Notes: generated from the letters alone by a model not told the origin. A stretch of 64,000 nucleotides of DNA from Ancylobacter sp. SL191 (GCF_026625645.1 NZ_CP113056.1:2827001-2891000), one strand, 5' to 3'; shown: positions 48,611-57,904, counted from the stretch's first letter. Translations and numbers: made by a program.

Positions 48611-49567
48611 TCAACCTCCCAGCCCCGGCTGGCGCAGCCGCGCATCGGCGTAGAGCACCGCCACCGCGCAGGAGGCGAGGCGGGTCTTCAACGTGTCGGC
48701 GCGGCTGGTCAGAATCACCGGCACGCGCGCGCCCAGCACCAGCCCGGCGGCGTCGGCGCCAGCCATGAAGGTGAGGTTCTTCGCCAGCATGTTTCCGGCC
48801 TCAAGGTCAGGGGCGACCAGTATCTGCGCGCGGCCGGCCACGGGTGAGGTGAGCCCCTTGATGCGCGCGGCTTCCGGGGAAATGGCGTTGTCGAGCGCCA
48901 GTGGCCCGTCGAGGTCAGCACCGGTGATCTGCCCGCGCTCGGCCATCTTGCACAGGGCGGCGGCTTCGATGGTGGAGGGGATGCTGGTGGTGACTGTCTC
49001 CACCGCCGAGAGAATCGCCACGCGCGGGCGCCCGAGACCAAGGCCGAGATGGAGGTCGATGGCGTTCTGCACGATGTCGCGTTTGGCATCGAGGTCGGGA
49101 AAGATGTTGACCGCCGCATCGGTGATGAACAGCGGCTCGGGGTAGGATGGGACATCCATGATGAAGACATGGCTGACGCGCCGCCCGGTGCGCAGTCCGC
49201 TGTCCCGCGCGGTGATGGCGCCGAGAAGCTCGTCGCTGTGCAGGCTGCCCTTCATCAGCAGTGCGGCTTCGCCTGCGCGCACCAGCTCGACGGCGCGGGC
49301 GGCCGAGGCCGCGCTGTGCGCGGTGTCGATGAGGGTGAGGCCGGTAAGATCGAGCCCGTGCTCGCGCGCGACGGTGATGATGCGGTCCTGCGGACCGACG
49401 AGAATGGGCGTTATCAGCCCGGCGCGGGTCGCGTCGAGAGCAGCGCGCAGCGAGGATTCATCGCAAGGGTGGGCGACGGCGGTGCGCAGCGGGCCGAGGG
49501 CGGCCGCGCGGGCTATGAGGCCGTGATAATTGCCGTGGGCGGCATGCCGGCTGATGGGGCTGTTCAT
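48611..49567 (-). CDS. pta: Phosphate acetyl/butyryltransferase
   Basis: A 318-residue PTA/PTB-family enzyme exchanging phosphate and CoA on a short acyl group. Conserved segments are HPCDESSLRAALDA, LLMKGSLHSDELLGA, HVFIMDVPSYPEPLFITDAAVN, VAILSAVETV and ADAAGLVLGARVPVILTSRAD. It is of the short form without the DRTGG domain, and is stand-alone rather than fused to enoyl-CoA hydratase as in some relatives. ATG 49567 begins the conserved part; the upstream extension has no family support. Confidence 0.92.
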   Translation of the reverse strand: MNSPISRHAAHGNYHGLIARAAALGPLRTAVAHPCDESSLRAALDATRAGLITPILVGPQDRIITVAREHGLDLTGLTLIDTAHSAASAARAVELVRAGEAALLMKGSLHSDELLGAITARDSGLRTGRRVSHVFIMDVPSYPEPLFITDAAVNIFPDLDAKRDIVQNAIDLHLGLGLGRPRVAILSAVETVTTSIPSTIEAAALCKMAERGQITGADLDGPLALDNAISPEAARIKGLTSPVAGRAQILVAPDLEAGNMLAKNLTFMAGADAAGLVLGARVPVILTSRADTLKTRLASCAVAVLYADARLRQPGLGG

Positions 49568-49714
49568 CTGGTTCCTTGCGACCCGTGGCGCGGCCGGGCG
49601 GGGCCATGTCGTGAGACTGCCACGGGAAGGTGAAGGCGCCGTGGCGTCCTTGACCTGTCGCAAGAGACCAGAAATTGCCACGTCCCGCCAGCGCAGGCCG
49701 TTACCGAGGACGCG

Positions 49715-50425
49715 TCAGTCCTCGTTGGCGGCGCGCATCTGCTTCTCCAGCAGCTTGCGCTCCACCGTCTGGAGATGGGCGCGCATGGCGGCGGCGGCGG
49801 CGGCCATGTCGCGATTCTCGATGGCGTCGACGATCGCCTCATGCTCGGCAAAGCTGTGATGGGTCGGCAGGGGACGAACCGGCGCGGTGCGCAGCCGGCC
49901 CCAGGTCACCGCCCGGCGCACCGCGTTCAGCGTATCGAACAGGCCGAGCAGCAGGCTGTTCTGCGTCGCTTCCGCGATGGTGCGGTGAAGCCGCGTGTCC
50001 CATCCTTCATATTGCCGCCAGGTGTCGGCCTGCCGCGAGCGGGAGAGGCACAGTCGCATTTCGGAAATCGCGGCGGGCGTGGCGGTGAAGGCCGCGGCGC
50101 GGGTGATCTCCGGCTCGATCACCAGACGCGCGCGCATCACCTCGGCCGGGTTGCTGCGGCGGGCGAGGGCGCTGATGTCCGCGAAGGTGTCGAGCGGCCG
50201 GCTGCCCATGAAGGTGCCCTTGCCGACATGGCGCCAGAGCTGGCCTTCGGCTTCCAGCACGTCGAGCGCCTTGCGCAGCTCGGTGCGCGAGACGCCGAGC
50301 GCGGCCGACAGTTCGCGCTCGGGCGGTAGCCGACCATCATCAGCGAGGTCCGTCTGCGCGAGATAGGCGCGCAGCTGGGTCACGATTCCCTTTTCCGTAT
50401 GGATGTCAGACGGCGTATTCAGCAT
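49715..50425 (-). CDS. GntR/FadR-family transcriptional regulator
   Basis: About 236 residues. The winged helix-turn-helix is in the N-terminal third (LPPERELSAALGVSRTELRKALDVLEAEG, shown in part), followed by the FCD helical effector domain with metal-binding His/Asp pattern (WDTRLHRTIAEAT, HHSFAEHEAIVDAIENRD). The TTG at 50440 was rejected because it lies within an operator-like dyad; ATG 50425 is used. It is divergent from the ABC uptake operon, which it probably represses until an acid ligand binds. Confidence 0.92.
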   Translation of the reverse strand: MLNTPSDIHTEKGIVTQLRAYLAQTDLADDGRLPPERELSAALGVSRTELRKALDVLEAEGQLWRHVGKGTFMGSRPLDTFADISALARRSNPAEVMRARLVIEPEITRAAAFTATPAAISEMRLCLSRSRQADTWRQYEGWDTRLHRTIAEATQNSLLLGLFDTLNAVRRAVTWGRLRTAPVRPLPTHHSFAEHEAIVDAIENRDMAAAAAAMRAHLQTVERKLLEKQMRAANED

Positions 50426-50438
50426 GGCGGCGCGGGTC

Positions 50439-50458
50439 AACCAAAGTTCTCATTGGTT
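50439..50458. promoter_or_regulatory. Operator-like dyad 1 (AACCAA-N8-TTGGTT)
   Basis: A perfect 6-bp-arm inverted repeat directly upstream of the GntR gene. The same half-site recurs at 50528-50545, so it is a likely autoregulatory site. Confidence 0.55.
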
Positions 50459-50483
50459 CAATCTATGAGGCGACGAGACCATG

Positions 50484-50509
50484 CGGTCAAGCCGTTTTGA
50501 ACTTGACCG
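50484..50509. promoter_or_regulatory. Inverted repeat CGGTCAAG-N10-CTTGACCG in the divergent promoter
   Basis: An 8-bp perfect dyad. Its right arm contains TTGACC (50504-50508 region), which is a plausible -35 for the uptake operon, with TAAACC 17 bp later. It could bind a second regulator. Confidence 0.45.
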
Positions 50510-50527
50510 TACGGTACAGCCAATGTA

Positions 50528-50545
50528 AACCAAATATCAATTGGT
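50528..50545. promoter_or_regulatory. Operator-like dyad 2 (ACCAA-N7-TTGGT)
   Basis: This repeats the half-sites of dyad 1 and overlaps or follows the predicted -10 of the ABC operon, where bound repressor would block transcription. Confidence 0.55.
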
Positions 50546-50617
50546 CGCCAACCTCGCGGGGTACCGGCGCCGTCGAAGCCATCGTGGAACCAACCACCGG
50601 CATCATGGGAGACGAAC

Positions 50618-51622
50618 ATGCTCAAGAGCCTGACCAAGGGATTGGTGCGCCTTTCCGGCACCGCCGCCGTGCTTGGCTTTAGCGCGGCACTCGCTTTCTC
50701 GCCCGAGGCGGAAGCCAAGGTGCGTGTTGCCTATGGCGACATTGCGAGCGTCGAGAACCTGCATCTGCTCGCCGCCTTCGAGCTCGCCAAGCAGAAGGGC
50801 GTGGATATCGAGATGACCTATCTGAAGTCCGAGGACATCGCGGCACAGGCCGTCGTCGGCGGGCAAGCGGATATCGGCGTCGGCGGCCCCTATGCGCTGA
50901 TCCAGAAGGTGAAGGTGCCGGTGCGCATCTTCATGCAGCTCTCCACGCTGCGCTTCTACCCGGCGGTCAATGCCGAATTCTACAAGACCTGGAAGGATCT
51001 CGACGGCCAGGAAATCGCGGTGCATTCGCGCGGTTCCGGCACCGAAGCGATCATGAAGCTGATGGAGGAGAAGCAGGGCATCAAGTTCTCCAAGATCAGC
51101 TACATCCCCGGCTCCGAAGTGCGCACCGGTGCGCTGCTGCAGGGCAATGTGAAGGCGACCATCGTCGACACCAACGGGCGGAAGCTGCTTGCGGCGAAGG
51201 CGCCGGGCAAGTTCATCATCCTGCCGCTCGATGGCGTGAACGCCACCGACGAGGCGCTGTTCGCCCGGCAGGACTTCCTCGACAAGAACCCGAAGGACGT
51301 CGACATCATCGTCGAGTCCGTGCTGACCACCTGGCGCGAGGTTACCAAGAACCCGGCGATCGTTGCCGAGTGGCGCGCCAAGTACAAGCTGCTGCCCGAC
51401 CTGCCGGCCGATCAGGTCGCCGAGATCACGCCCTATTTCACCGAGCTCGCGCAGGGTAAGGCCTTCCCGCTCAATGGCGGCGGCGAGGCGGCGGCCAAGG
51501 ACGACTTCGCCTTCTACACGCTCTCCGGCCAGCTCACCGGCAAGCCGGCCGAGCTGAAAGTCGAGGAATTCTGGGCGCTCGAGCCGCTGAACCGCGCGCT
51601 CGGCAAGGTCGGCACGAATTGA
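50618..51622 (+). CDS. ABC transporter substrate-binding protein (NMT1/SsuA-type)
   Basis: A 334-residue periplasmic binding protein with signal peptide (GTAAVLGFSAALAFSPEAEA). The family pattern is clear: VRVAYGDIASVENLHLLAAF (start of lobe 1), EIAVHSRGSGTEAIM, and VKATIVDTNGRKLLA. Relatives bind nitrate, taurine, sulfonates, thiamine precursors or aromatic acids. It is first gene of the operon, with GGGAGACGAAC before ATG. The hydrolase at the operon's end points to an organic acid ligand. Confidence 0.9.
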   Translation: MLKSLTKGLVRLSGTAAVLGFSAALAFSPEAEAKVRVAYGDIASVENLHLLAAFELAKQKGVDIEMTYLKSEDIAAQAVVGGQADIGVGGPYALIQKVKVPVRIFMQLSTLRFYPAVNAEFYKTWKDLDGQEIAVHSRGSGTEAIMKLMEEKQGIKFSKISYIPGSEVRTGALLQGNVKATIVDTNGRKLLAAKAPGKFIILPLDGVNATDEALFARQDFLDKNPKDVDIIVESVLTTWREVTKNPAIVAEWRAKYKLLPDLPADQVAEITPYFTELAQGKAFPLNGGGEAAAKDDFAFYTLSGQLTGKPAELKVEEFWALEPLNRALGKVGTN

Positions 51623-51632
51623 GGCCGGCTTG

Positions 51633-52463
51633 ATGGCAGTACCCGCTGACGTGAACGGCTCCTCGCGAACCGTCCCCGGCACCGAAGCCTCCTCCATCTG
51701 GAGGAGGCTCTCGGAGCACCGCTCGGCCCTGTGGCGCATCGCCTCCATCGGGCTCTTCTTCCTCATCTGGGAAGTCGCCGGTCGCATCCCGATCAGCTTC
51801 GCCTTCCCGACCTTCCTGGAGACCTTGCGCGCCTTCGTCACCATGACGCTCGATGGTTCCTTCGTCGCGGCCTACGCCGAAACGCTGCAGCCGTTGGTGA
51901 TCGGCATCGCCATCTCCACCGTGATCGGCATCGCGCTCGGCATTGTGATGGGGTTGTCGCGCTTCGCCGAATGGCTGATCGCGCCGGTGTTCATCGTCGT
52001 GCAGGCCGCGCCCATGGCGGCGCTGATCCCGCTGATCACCTTCGTCTACGGCATCGGCCTCGTCTCGAAGACGCTGGCGGTGATCATGCTCTCTCTGCCG
52101 GTCATCGTGCTCAATGGTTACAAGGCGGTACGCAACGCCAATCCGTCATTGGTCGCGATGTGCTATTCGTTCCAGGGCACCTGGTGGCAGCGCATCACCA
52201 AGATCATCATCCCGGACGCCAGCCCGGTCATTTTCGCCGGCCTGCGCCTTGGTCTCGCTGCTGGTTTCATCGGCGTGATCCTCGCTGAGCTGCTCATTAC
52301 TCCCACGGGCATTGGCGACCTCATCACCTATCACCGCTCGGTGGCGAACTACGCGGAGATGTACGCCGCGGTGGTCTCCATCATCCTCGTCTCCACCCTG
52401 ACGCTGGCCGCGCTTGAGGCTTTCGAGCTTCGCGTGCTGCGTCCCGAAAAGAGAAGGGCCTGA
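51633..52463 (+). CDS. ABC transporter permease (SsuC/TauC type), first
   Basis: A 276-residue inner-membrane permease with about six membrane segments and the EAA-type loop (YSFQGTWWQRITKIIIPDASPVIFAGLRLG) that contacts the ATPase. It starts at ATG 51633 after the binding-protein stop. Two unlike permeases in one operon suggest a heterodimeric channel, whereas SsuC-type importers are usually homodimeric. Confidence 0.92.
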   Translation: MAVPADVNGSSRTVPGTEASSIWRRLSEHRSALWRIASIGLFFLIWEVAGRIPISFAFPTFLETLRAFVTMTLDGSFVAAYAETLQPLVIGIAISTVIGIALGIVMGLSRFAEWLIAPVFIVVQAAPMAALIPLITFVYGIGLVSKTLAVIMLSLPVIVLNGYKAVRNANPSLVAMCYSFQGTWWQRITKIIIPDASPVIFAGLRLGLAAGFIGVILAELLITPTGIGDLITYHRSVANYAEMYAAVVSIILVSTLTLAALEAFELRVLRPEKRRA

Positions 52464-52466
52464 ACC

Positions 52467-53273
52467 ATGCGCAACATCACGGCGCACGCGGCTTCCGCTG
52501 CCAGCCGCCCGGCCGGTGCCGACGTCGCGGTCGAGGTACGGGGCATCTGCAAGATGTACAATGAGGTCGAGGCGCTGCGCGGCATCGATCTCGACTTCCC
52601 CTCCGGCAAGCTGACCACGCTGCTTGGTCCTTCCGGCTGCGGCAAGACCACCCTGCTCAAGATCATCGCCGGTCTCATCCCGGCGACCTCGGGCGAGATC
52701 CGGGTGAACGGCAAGACCGTCACCGGGCCGGGCCCGGAGCGCGCCTTCGTGTTCCAGGACTTCGCGCTGATGCCCTGGGCGACGGTGATGCGCAATGTCG
52801 CCTTCGGCCTTGAACTGAAGGGCATGGGCAAGGACGAGCGCCAGTCGATCGCCCGCAAATACATCGCCGAGGTCGGGCTCTCCGGCTTCGAGAACAAGTA
52901 CCCGCACGAACTGTCCGGCGGCATGCGCCAGCGTGTGGGCCTCGCCCGCGCCTTCGCGGTCAATGCCGACGTGCTGCTGCTCGACGAGCCGTTCTCGGCG
53001 GTGGACGAGCAGAACCGCCGCAAGTTCCAGGAGGATCTGCTGCGCCTCGTCGAGCTGGAGAAGAAGACCTTCATCTTCGTGACCCATTCGATCGAGGAGG
53101 CGGTCTACTGCTCCGACCGCATCGTCATCCTCTCCCGCCGTCCGGGCCGCATCGCCCAGATCATCGAGCCGGAGATCGACCGCTCGGCCTCGCCCGACGC
53201 CATTCGCCGTGACCAGGGCTATCTCGATACGGTCGAGGAGATCTGGCAGGGCCTCAAGCGCTACGTCGATTAG
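52467..53273 (+). CDS. ABC transporter ATP-binding protein (SsuB/TauB type)
   Basis: A 268-residue ATPase with Walker A GPSGCGKTT, Q-loop FVFQDFALMPWATV, signature ELSGGMRQRVGLARA, Walker B LLLDEPFSAVD and switch THSIEEA. The first about 20 residues are an unconserved extension. It drives the uptake system encoded around it. Confidence 0.96.
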   Translation: MRNITAHAASAASRPAGADVAVEVRGICKMYNEVEALRGIDLDFPSGKLTTLLGPSGCGKTTLLKIIAGLIPATSGEIRVNGKTVTGPGPERAFVFQDFALMPWATVMRNVAFGLELKGMGKDERQSIARKYIAEVGLSGFENKYPHELSGGMRQRVGLARAFAVNADVLLLDEPFSAVDEQNRRKFQEDLLRLVELEKKTFIFVTHSIEEAVYCSDRIVILSRRPGRIAQIIEPEIDRSASPDAIRRDQGYLDTVEEIWQGLKRYVD

Positions 53274-53284
53274 GGGAGGGCGCG

Positions 53285-54037
53285 ATGACACTTTTCGGCT
53301 ATCGCGTGCCCATGATGGCCTCGCTCCTCGTCTGGTGCGTCATCTGGGAACTGGTCGGGCGCTCGGGGGCGATGTTCCTCATCCCGCCGCTGTCCGACGT
53401 GCTGGTGGCGGCCGTGGCTCTGGTGCAGACCGGCACCTGGCAGGCGGCGGCGCTGACCACGCTGAACAGCTTCCTGCTCGGCATGGCCTTCGCCATCGTG
53501 GTCGGCATCGTGCTTGGCGTGCTCATGGGGCGCTTCAAGGCGGTCGACAACCTCATGGGCATCTGGGTCAATATCTTCGTGTCGGCACCGCTCTCCGCGC
53601 TTGTGCCGGTGCTGATGATCCTGTTCGGCATGGGCGAGACGACGGTGGTCGTCACCGTCTTTCTGTTCGCCGTATGGATCATTGTGCTCGACACCCGCGC
53701 CGGCATACAGGGCGTGCCGAATTCGCTGGTCGAGATGGGGCGCAGCTACGGCGCCTCGCCCTTCGCCCTCTACGGTAAGATCATCCTTCTGGCGGCGCTC
53801 CCGGAAATCCTGGCCGGCATCCGGCTCGGCGTGGTGCGCGGCGTGAAGGGCGTGGTGATCGGCCAGTTGCTGGTCTCGATCATCGGCTATGGCGAGTTGT
53901 TCGAGCTCTATTCGCGCAACTTCGACATGGAGAATTTCTGGGCGCTGACCATCATCCTGTTCGCCGCGGCGATGGGATTGTCGGCTCTCATCGAAAACAT
54001 TGAGAAACGCGTCGATTATTACGCAGGAGTACGCTGA
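53285..54037 (+). CDS. ABC transporter permease (SsuC/TauC type), second
   Basis: A 250-residue permease with about six membrane segments and an EAA loop (GASPFALYGKIILLAALPEILAGIRLG). It is only distantly similar to the first permease. Its TGA shares one base with the ATG of the hydrolase gene, so the two are coupled. Confidence 0.92.
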   Translation: MTLFGYRVPMMASLLVWCVIWELVGRSGAMFLIPPLSDVLVAAVALVQTGTWQAAALTTLNSFLLGMAFAIVVGIVLGVLMGRFKAVDNLMGIWVNIFVSAPLSALVPVLMILFGMGETTVVVTVFLFAVWIIVLDTRAGIQGVPNSLVEMGRSYGASPFALYGKIILLAALPEILAGIRLGVVRGVKGVVIGQLLVSIIGYGELFELYSRNFDMENFWALTIILFAAAMGLSALIENIEKRVDYYAGVR

Positions 54038-54741
54038 TGAACGCCCCTCTCGACCACGCCGCCTATGTGATCACGCCTCCTGGCATGCCGACGCTTCCCG
54101 TCGAAGGCTCGGACAAGCTTTTTCCCATCCACCGCATCTATTGCGTCGGCCGGAACTATGCCGAGCACGCGATCGAGATGGGGCATGATCCGAACAAGGA
54201 GCCGCCCTTCTTCTTCCAGAAGAACCCCGACAACGTCATCACCAACGGCACCTTCCCCTATCCCGACAAGTCCAGCGACGTGCATTACGAGCTGGAAATG
54301 CTCGTGGCGCTCGGCAAGGGCGGGGTGAACATCCCGGTCGAGACGGCGATGGAGCATGTGTGGGGCTATGGCATCGGTCTCGACATGACCCGCCGCGACC
54401 TGCAGGGCGAGGCCAAGAAGCTCGGCCGGCCGTGGGAAGTGGGCAAGGCCTTCGAGGCGTCCGCCCCGTGCTCCGCGCTGATGCCGGCCTCGAAGATCGG
54501 CCACCCGACCGACGGCAAGGTGTGGCTCAACGTCAATGGCGTGCAGCGTCAGGTCGGTGACCTCAACCAGATGATCTGGAAGGTGCCGGAGATGATCTCC
54601 ATCCTCTCGGGCCTGTTCGAGCTCAAGGCCGGCGACATCATCATGTCCGGCACCCCCGCCGGCGTCGGCGCGATCGTGCGCGGGGACGTCATGGAAGGCG
54701 GCGTCGACGGCGTCGGCAGCTTCACCGTGAAGGTCGTCTAA
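54037..54741 (+). CDS. Fumarylpyruvate hydrolase-like FAH-family enzyme
   Basis: A 234-residue FAH-fold hydrolase. It shows IYCVGRNYAEHAIEMGHDP, PPFFFQKNPDNV, the metal-binding EXE-type DVHYELEMLVALGKGG, GYGIGLDMTRRDLQ and GDIIMSGTPAGVG. These match fumarylpyruvate hydrolases, which split the ring-cleavage product of gentisate into fumarate and pyruvate. No gentisate dioxygenase or isomerase is in the window. The operon suggests uptake and cleavage of an acylpyruvate-type or aromatic-derived acid. Confidence 0.88.
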   Translation: MNAPLDHAAYVITPPGMPTLPVEGSDKLFPIHRIYCVGRNYAEHAIEMGHDPNKEPPFFFQKNPDNVITNGTFPYPDKSSDVHYELEMLVALGKGGVNIPVETAMEHVWGYGIGLDMTRRDLQGEAKKLGRPWEVGKAFEASAPCSALMPASKIGHPTDGKVWLNVNGVQRQVGDLNQMIWKVPEMISILSGLFELKAGDIIMSGTPAGVGAIVRGDVMEGGVDGVGSFTVKVV

Positions 54742-54760
54742 GCCTTTCCATCTTAGAGAG

Positions 54761-54790
54761 AAAAGGGCGGCCCGCGGGCCGCCCTTTTTG
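54761..54790. terminator. Bidirectional intrinsic terminator
   Basis: A perfect 26-bp palindrome built on GGGCGGCCCG, flanked by A4 and T5 runs. It terminates both the uptake operon and the convergent ridA-like gene. Confidence 0.93.
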
Positions 54791-54797
54791 TTGGCCG

Positions 54798-55193
54798 TCA
54801 GGACGGGCGGCGGGCGACGAGGTCGATCTCGACCAGCGCCTCGCGCGCGAGGCCGGTGACGCCGACGCAGGTGCGGGCGGGGCGGCGATCCGTCGGGAAA
54901 TAGGACGCATAGGCCGCGTTCATCGCCGGGTAGTCGCGCTGGAACTCCGTCAGATACACCCGCGCCTGCACCACATGGGAGAGGTCGAGCCCCAGCCCGT
55001 CCAGCACGATGACGAGATTGTCCATCACCCGCCGCGTCTGCGCCTCGACGCCCTCCGGGAGCGGGCGGGAATCATCGTCCGGCCAGGTCGGCATCTGCCC
55101 GGTGATGAACACCCAGCCATCGCTCTCGACGGCATGGCTGAACGGCGCGACCGGCGTCGGCGCGCCGGGAATCATGAGAAATTGCAGCGACAT
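54798..55193 (-). CDS. RidA/YjgF-family protein
   Basis: A 131-residue protein of the YjgF/YER057c/UK114 family. It has VAPFSHAVESDGWVFITGQMP, VMDNLVIVLDGLGLDLSHVVQARVYL, and RPARTCVGVTGLAREALVEIDLVA, with the Arg-104-like residue that binds the substrate carboxylate, so it may deaminate enamine/imine intermediates. It is downstream of hutF on the same strand with 24 bp between, so a link to nitrogen-compound breakdown is possible. Confidence 0.93.
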   Translation of the reverse strand: MSLQFLMIPGAPTPVAPFSHAVESDGWVFITGQMPTWPDDDSRPLPEGVEAQTRRVMDNLVIVLDGLGLDLSHVVQARVYLTEFQRDYPAMNAAYASYFPTDRRPARTCVGVTGLAREALVEIDLVARRPS

Positions 55194-55217
55194 GGAAGCT
55201 CCGGTGAAGAGGCTGAT

Positions 55218-56606
55218 TCAGGCAGCAAGCTTGGCACGAACGGCGGCGAAGCGCCGACGGGCGGCCTCGCGGTCGCGATGGATGCCGGCCTCGACCAGCT
55301 TAACGCCGCGCCGCCAGACACAGTCAACCGCCTGACCGGGCGTGCTGAAGATCCAAGCGTCGAGAATGCCGTCGCCCGTCCTGCCCAGAAGAGATGGATG
55401 GCGGGCGTCAAGGCTGACAAGATCGGCGGGGGCGCCGACCTCCAGCCCGACGGGTGCGCCCAGCGCCTGCCCGCCGCCCTGAAGCGCTCCAGCGAACAGG
55501 CTCGCGCCCGTGGAGTGGCCTTCGCTCATGGCCAGAACGTTGCGGGCGCGGTGGGCGAGGCGCTGGGAATATTCCAGCAGGCGAAGTTCCTCGGCGGCGT
55601 CGATCCGCACATTGGAATCCGAGCCGACGCCATAGCGTCCGCCGGCCTCCAGAAAGGCCGGAGCGGGGAAGATGCCGTCGCCCAGATTAGCCTCGGTGAT
55701 CGGGCAAAGCCCTGCCACGGCTCCAGTTTTTGCCAGGCGGGTGGTCTCGTCCTCGGTCATGTGGGTGGCGTGGATGAGGCACCAGCGCGCGTTCACCGCC
55801 ACATGATCCAGCAGGAACTCCACCGGGCGCCGGCCGGAGAAGGCGAGGCAGTCCTCGACCTCCTTCATCTGCTCGGCGACATGGATGTGGATGGGCCCGG
55901 TGGTCAGCGGGAGGAGGCGGCTGATCTCGGTGAGCGTCGCGGCGCGCAGGCTATGCGGGGCGAGGCCGAGAACCGCGTCGGGAAGCGTCGATATCGCCTG
56001 CCGGGCTGATTCAAGCAGGCGGGCGAAGCTGCTGACACTGTTGATGAAACGCCGCTGGCCATGGGTCGGTGGCGCGGCGTCGAAGCCGCCATGGGCGTAG
56101 AACACCGGCAGCAGGGTCAGTGCGATGCCGGTGGAAGTGGCGGCCGCTGCGATGCGCTGCGAAAGTTCACCCAACTCATTGTAACGATAGCCATTTATGT
56201 CGTGGTGCAGGTAGTGGAACTCGCCAACGCGGGTGAAGCCGGCTTCCAGCATCTCGACATAAGCAAGGGTGGCGATGGCCTCGACATCGTCGGGGTCCAT
56301 GCGGTCTACCGCGCGGTACATGGCCTCGCGCCAGGTCCAGAAGCTGTCTCCGGTGGGGCCGCGTACCTCGGTGCCGCCGGCAAAGACGCGCTGGAAGGCG
56401 TGGCTGTGGAGATTTGGGAGTCCGGGCAAGGCGATGGCGTGACGCTCTGAGGTGGCGCTCGACTCCGTTCCCACATCGATTCCGGCGATCCGTCCATCGC
56501 TCACGGACAGAGTCACATTTCGTGCCCAACCATCGGACAAATAAGCGTTTTCAAACCACAGGCGGGTGGTCGGCGCGGCCGGGCTGGGGCTCTCTGTGCC
56601 GGACAT
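55218..56606 (-). CDS. hutF: Formimidoylglutamate deiminase
   Basis: About 462 residues, amidohydrolase superfamily. LPGLPNLHSHAFQRVFAG carries the His-x-His zinc site, and GEFHYLHHD, HIHVAEQ, CLIHATHMTEDE and GVGSDSNVRI follow, as in HutF. It removes ammonia from formimidoylglutamate to give formylglutamate, which HutG then hydrolyses. ATG 56606 is used instead of the two upstream Met codons because one of these (56666) lies inside the HutC operator. Divergent from hutI. Confidence 0.94.
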   Translation of the reverse strand: MSGTESPSPAAPTTRLWFENAYLSDGWARNVTLSVSDGRIAGIDVGTESSATSERHAIALPGLPNLHSHAFQRVFAGGTEVRGPTGDSFWTWREAMYRAVDRMDPDDVEAIATLAYVEMLEAGFTRVGEFHYLHHDINGYRYNELGELSQRIAAAATSTGIALTLLPVFYAHGGFDAAPPTHGQRRFINSVSSFARLLESARQAISTLPDAVLGLAPHSLRAATLTEISRLLPLTTGPIHIHVAEQMKEVEDCLAFSGRRPVEFLLDHVAVNARWCLIHATHMTEDETTRLAKTGAVAGLCPITEANLGDGIFPAPAFLEAGGRYGVGSDSNVRIDAAEELRLLEYSQRLAHRARNVLAMSEGHSTGASLFAGALQGGGQALGAPVGLEVGAPADLVSLDARHPSLLGRTGDGILDAWIFSTPGQAVDCVWRRGVKLVEAGIHRDREAARRRFAAVRAKLAA

Positions 56607-56654
56607 GGGGGTGTCGCTCCCGAGGGCTATAGACAAGGCGGTTGAAACGTCATT

Positions 56655-56666
56655 ATGTATAGACAT
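56655..56666. promoter_or_regulatory. HutC operator between hutF and hutI
   Basis: ATGTATAGACAT, an imperfect dyad, identical to the 12-mer upstream of hutC at 63597-63608. Its central place lets one repressor dimer control both directions. Confidence 0.75.
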
Positions 56667-56701
56667 TATCCATCTGCCTGTCACTCGATGAAGGAGAGGC
56701 C

Positions 56702-57904
56702 ATGCGCTGCGACCGTCTCTGGCGAGGCGCCCGGATCGCCACGCTGGCGCCCGACCGTCCCGGCCTCGGCGTCATCGAGAACGGGGTCGTCGGAAGCCGC
56801 AATGGACGTATCGTCCTCGTGGCTGATGAGTGCAGTGAGGTGGAGTGTCAGGCCGATGAGACCATCGAGTGCGAGGGTCGCTGGATCACGCCGGGGCTGA
56901 TCGACTGCCACACCCATCTCGTCCATGGCGGCGACCGCGCGGCCGAGTTCGAGCAGCGCCTCGCCGGGGTCTCCTACGAGGCGATCGCGCGGGCAGGGGG
57001 CGGTATCGTCTCCACCATGCGGGCCACCCGCGCGGCGAGCGAGGATGAGCTGGTCGCCGCCGCCGCCCGCCGGCTCGATGCACTGATCGGGGAGGGGGTC
57101 ACCACGGTCGAGGTCAAATCGGGCTACGGGCTCAATGCCGCCTCCGAGCTGACCTCGCTGCGTGCCGCGCGGCGGCTCGAGCGGGAGCGGCCGGTCTCGG
57201 TCACCACCACCTATCTCGGCGCCCATGCGCTGCCGCCGGAATTCGCTGGCGACAAGGACAGCTATATCGATTCGGTGATCGCGCTGCTGCCGCAGATCGC
57301 CGACGAGGGGCTGGCGGATGCGGTGGACGCCTTTTGCGAGGGCATCGCCTTCTCGCCCGCGCAGGTGGCGCGGGTCTTCGCCGCGGCGAAGGGGCTGGGC
57401 CTTCCGGTGAAGCTCCATGCCGACCAGCTCTCCAATCTCCATGGCGCGGCGCTCGCGGCCTCTTTCGGCGCGCTCTCGGCCGATCATCTCGAATATACCG
57501 ATGCCGCGGGCGCGGCCGCCATGGCCAAAGCCGGCACGGTGGCGGTGCTGCTGCCGGGCGCCTTCTATTTCATCCGCGAAACCAAGCTGCCGCCGGTCGA
57601 TCTTTTCCGCCAGCACGGCACCCGCATCGCGCTGGCGACCGACTGCAACCCCGGCACCTCGCCGCTGACCTCACTGCTGCTGACCCTGAACATGGGCGCG
57701 ACGCTGTTCCGCCTCACCGTCGAGGAATGCCTCGCCGGGGTGACGCGCGAGGCGGCCCGCGCCTTGGGGCGGCTGGATGAGGTCGGGACCATCGAGGTCG
57801 GCAAATATTGCGACCTCGCCATCTGGGACATCGAGCGCCCGGCGGAGCTGGTCTACCGCATGGGCTTCAACCCGCTTCACGCCCGCGTCTGGAGGGGCCA
57901 ATGA
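56702..57904 (+). CDS. hutI: Imidazolonepropionase
   Basis: A 400-residue amidohydrolase-fold enzyme, third step of histidine breakdown. [25 protein letters not shown] (zinc His pair and substrate Arg), [38 protein letters not shown] and [10 protein letters not shown] are all conserved. AAGGAGAGGCC precedes the ATG. Its stop overlaps hutH by 4 bp. Confidence 0.97.
   Translation: MRCDRLWRGARIATLAPDRPGLGVIENGVVGSRNGRIVLVADECSEVECQADETIECEGRWITPGLIDCHTHLVHGGDRAAEFEQRLAGVSYEAIARAGGGIVSTMRATRAASEDELVAAAARRLDALIGEGVTTVEVKSGYGLNAASELTSLRAARRLERERPVSVTTTYLGAHALPPEFAGDKDSYIDSVIALLPQIADEGLADAVDAFCEGIAFSPAQVARVFAAAKGLGLPVKLHADQLSNLHGAALAASFGALSADHLEYTDAAGAAAMAKAGTVAVLLPGAFYFIRETKLPPVDLFRQHGTRIALATDCNPGTSPLTSLLLTLNMGATLFRLTVEECLAGVTREAARALGRLDEVGTIEVGKYCDLAIWDIERPAELVYRMGFNPLHARVWRGQ

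Noticed and set aside
50426..50440. TTG start that would add five residues to the GntR regulator
   Set aside because: It lies on the edge of the operator dyad and has no ribosome site; ATG 50425 is adequate.
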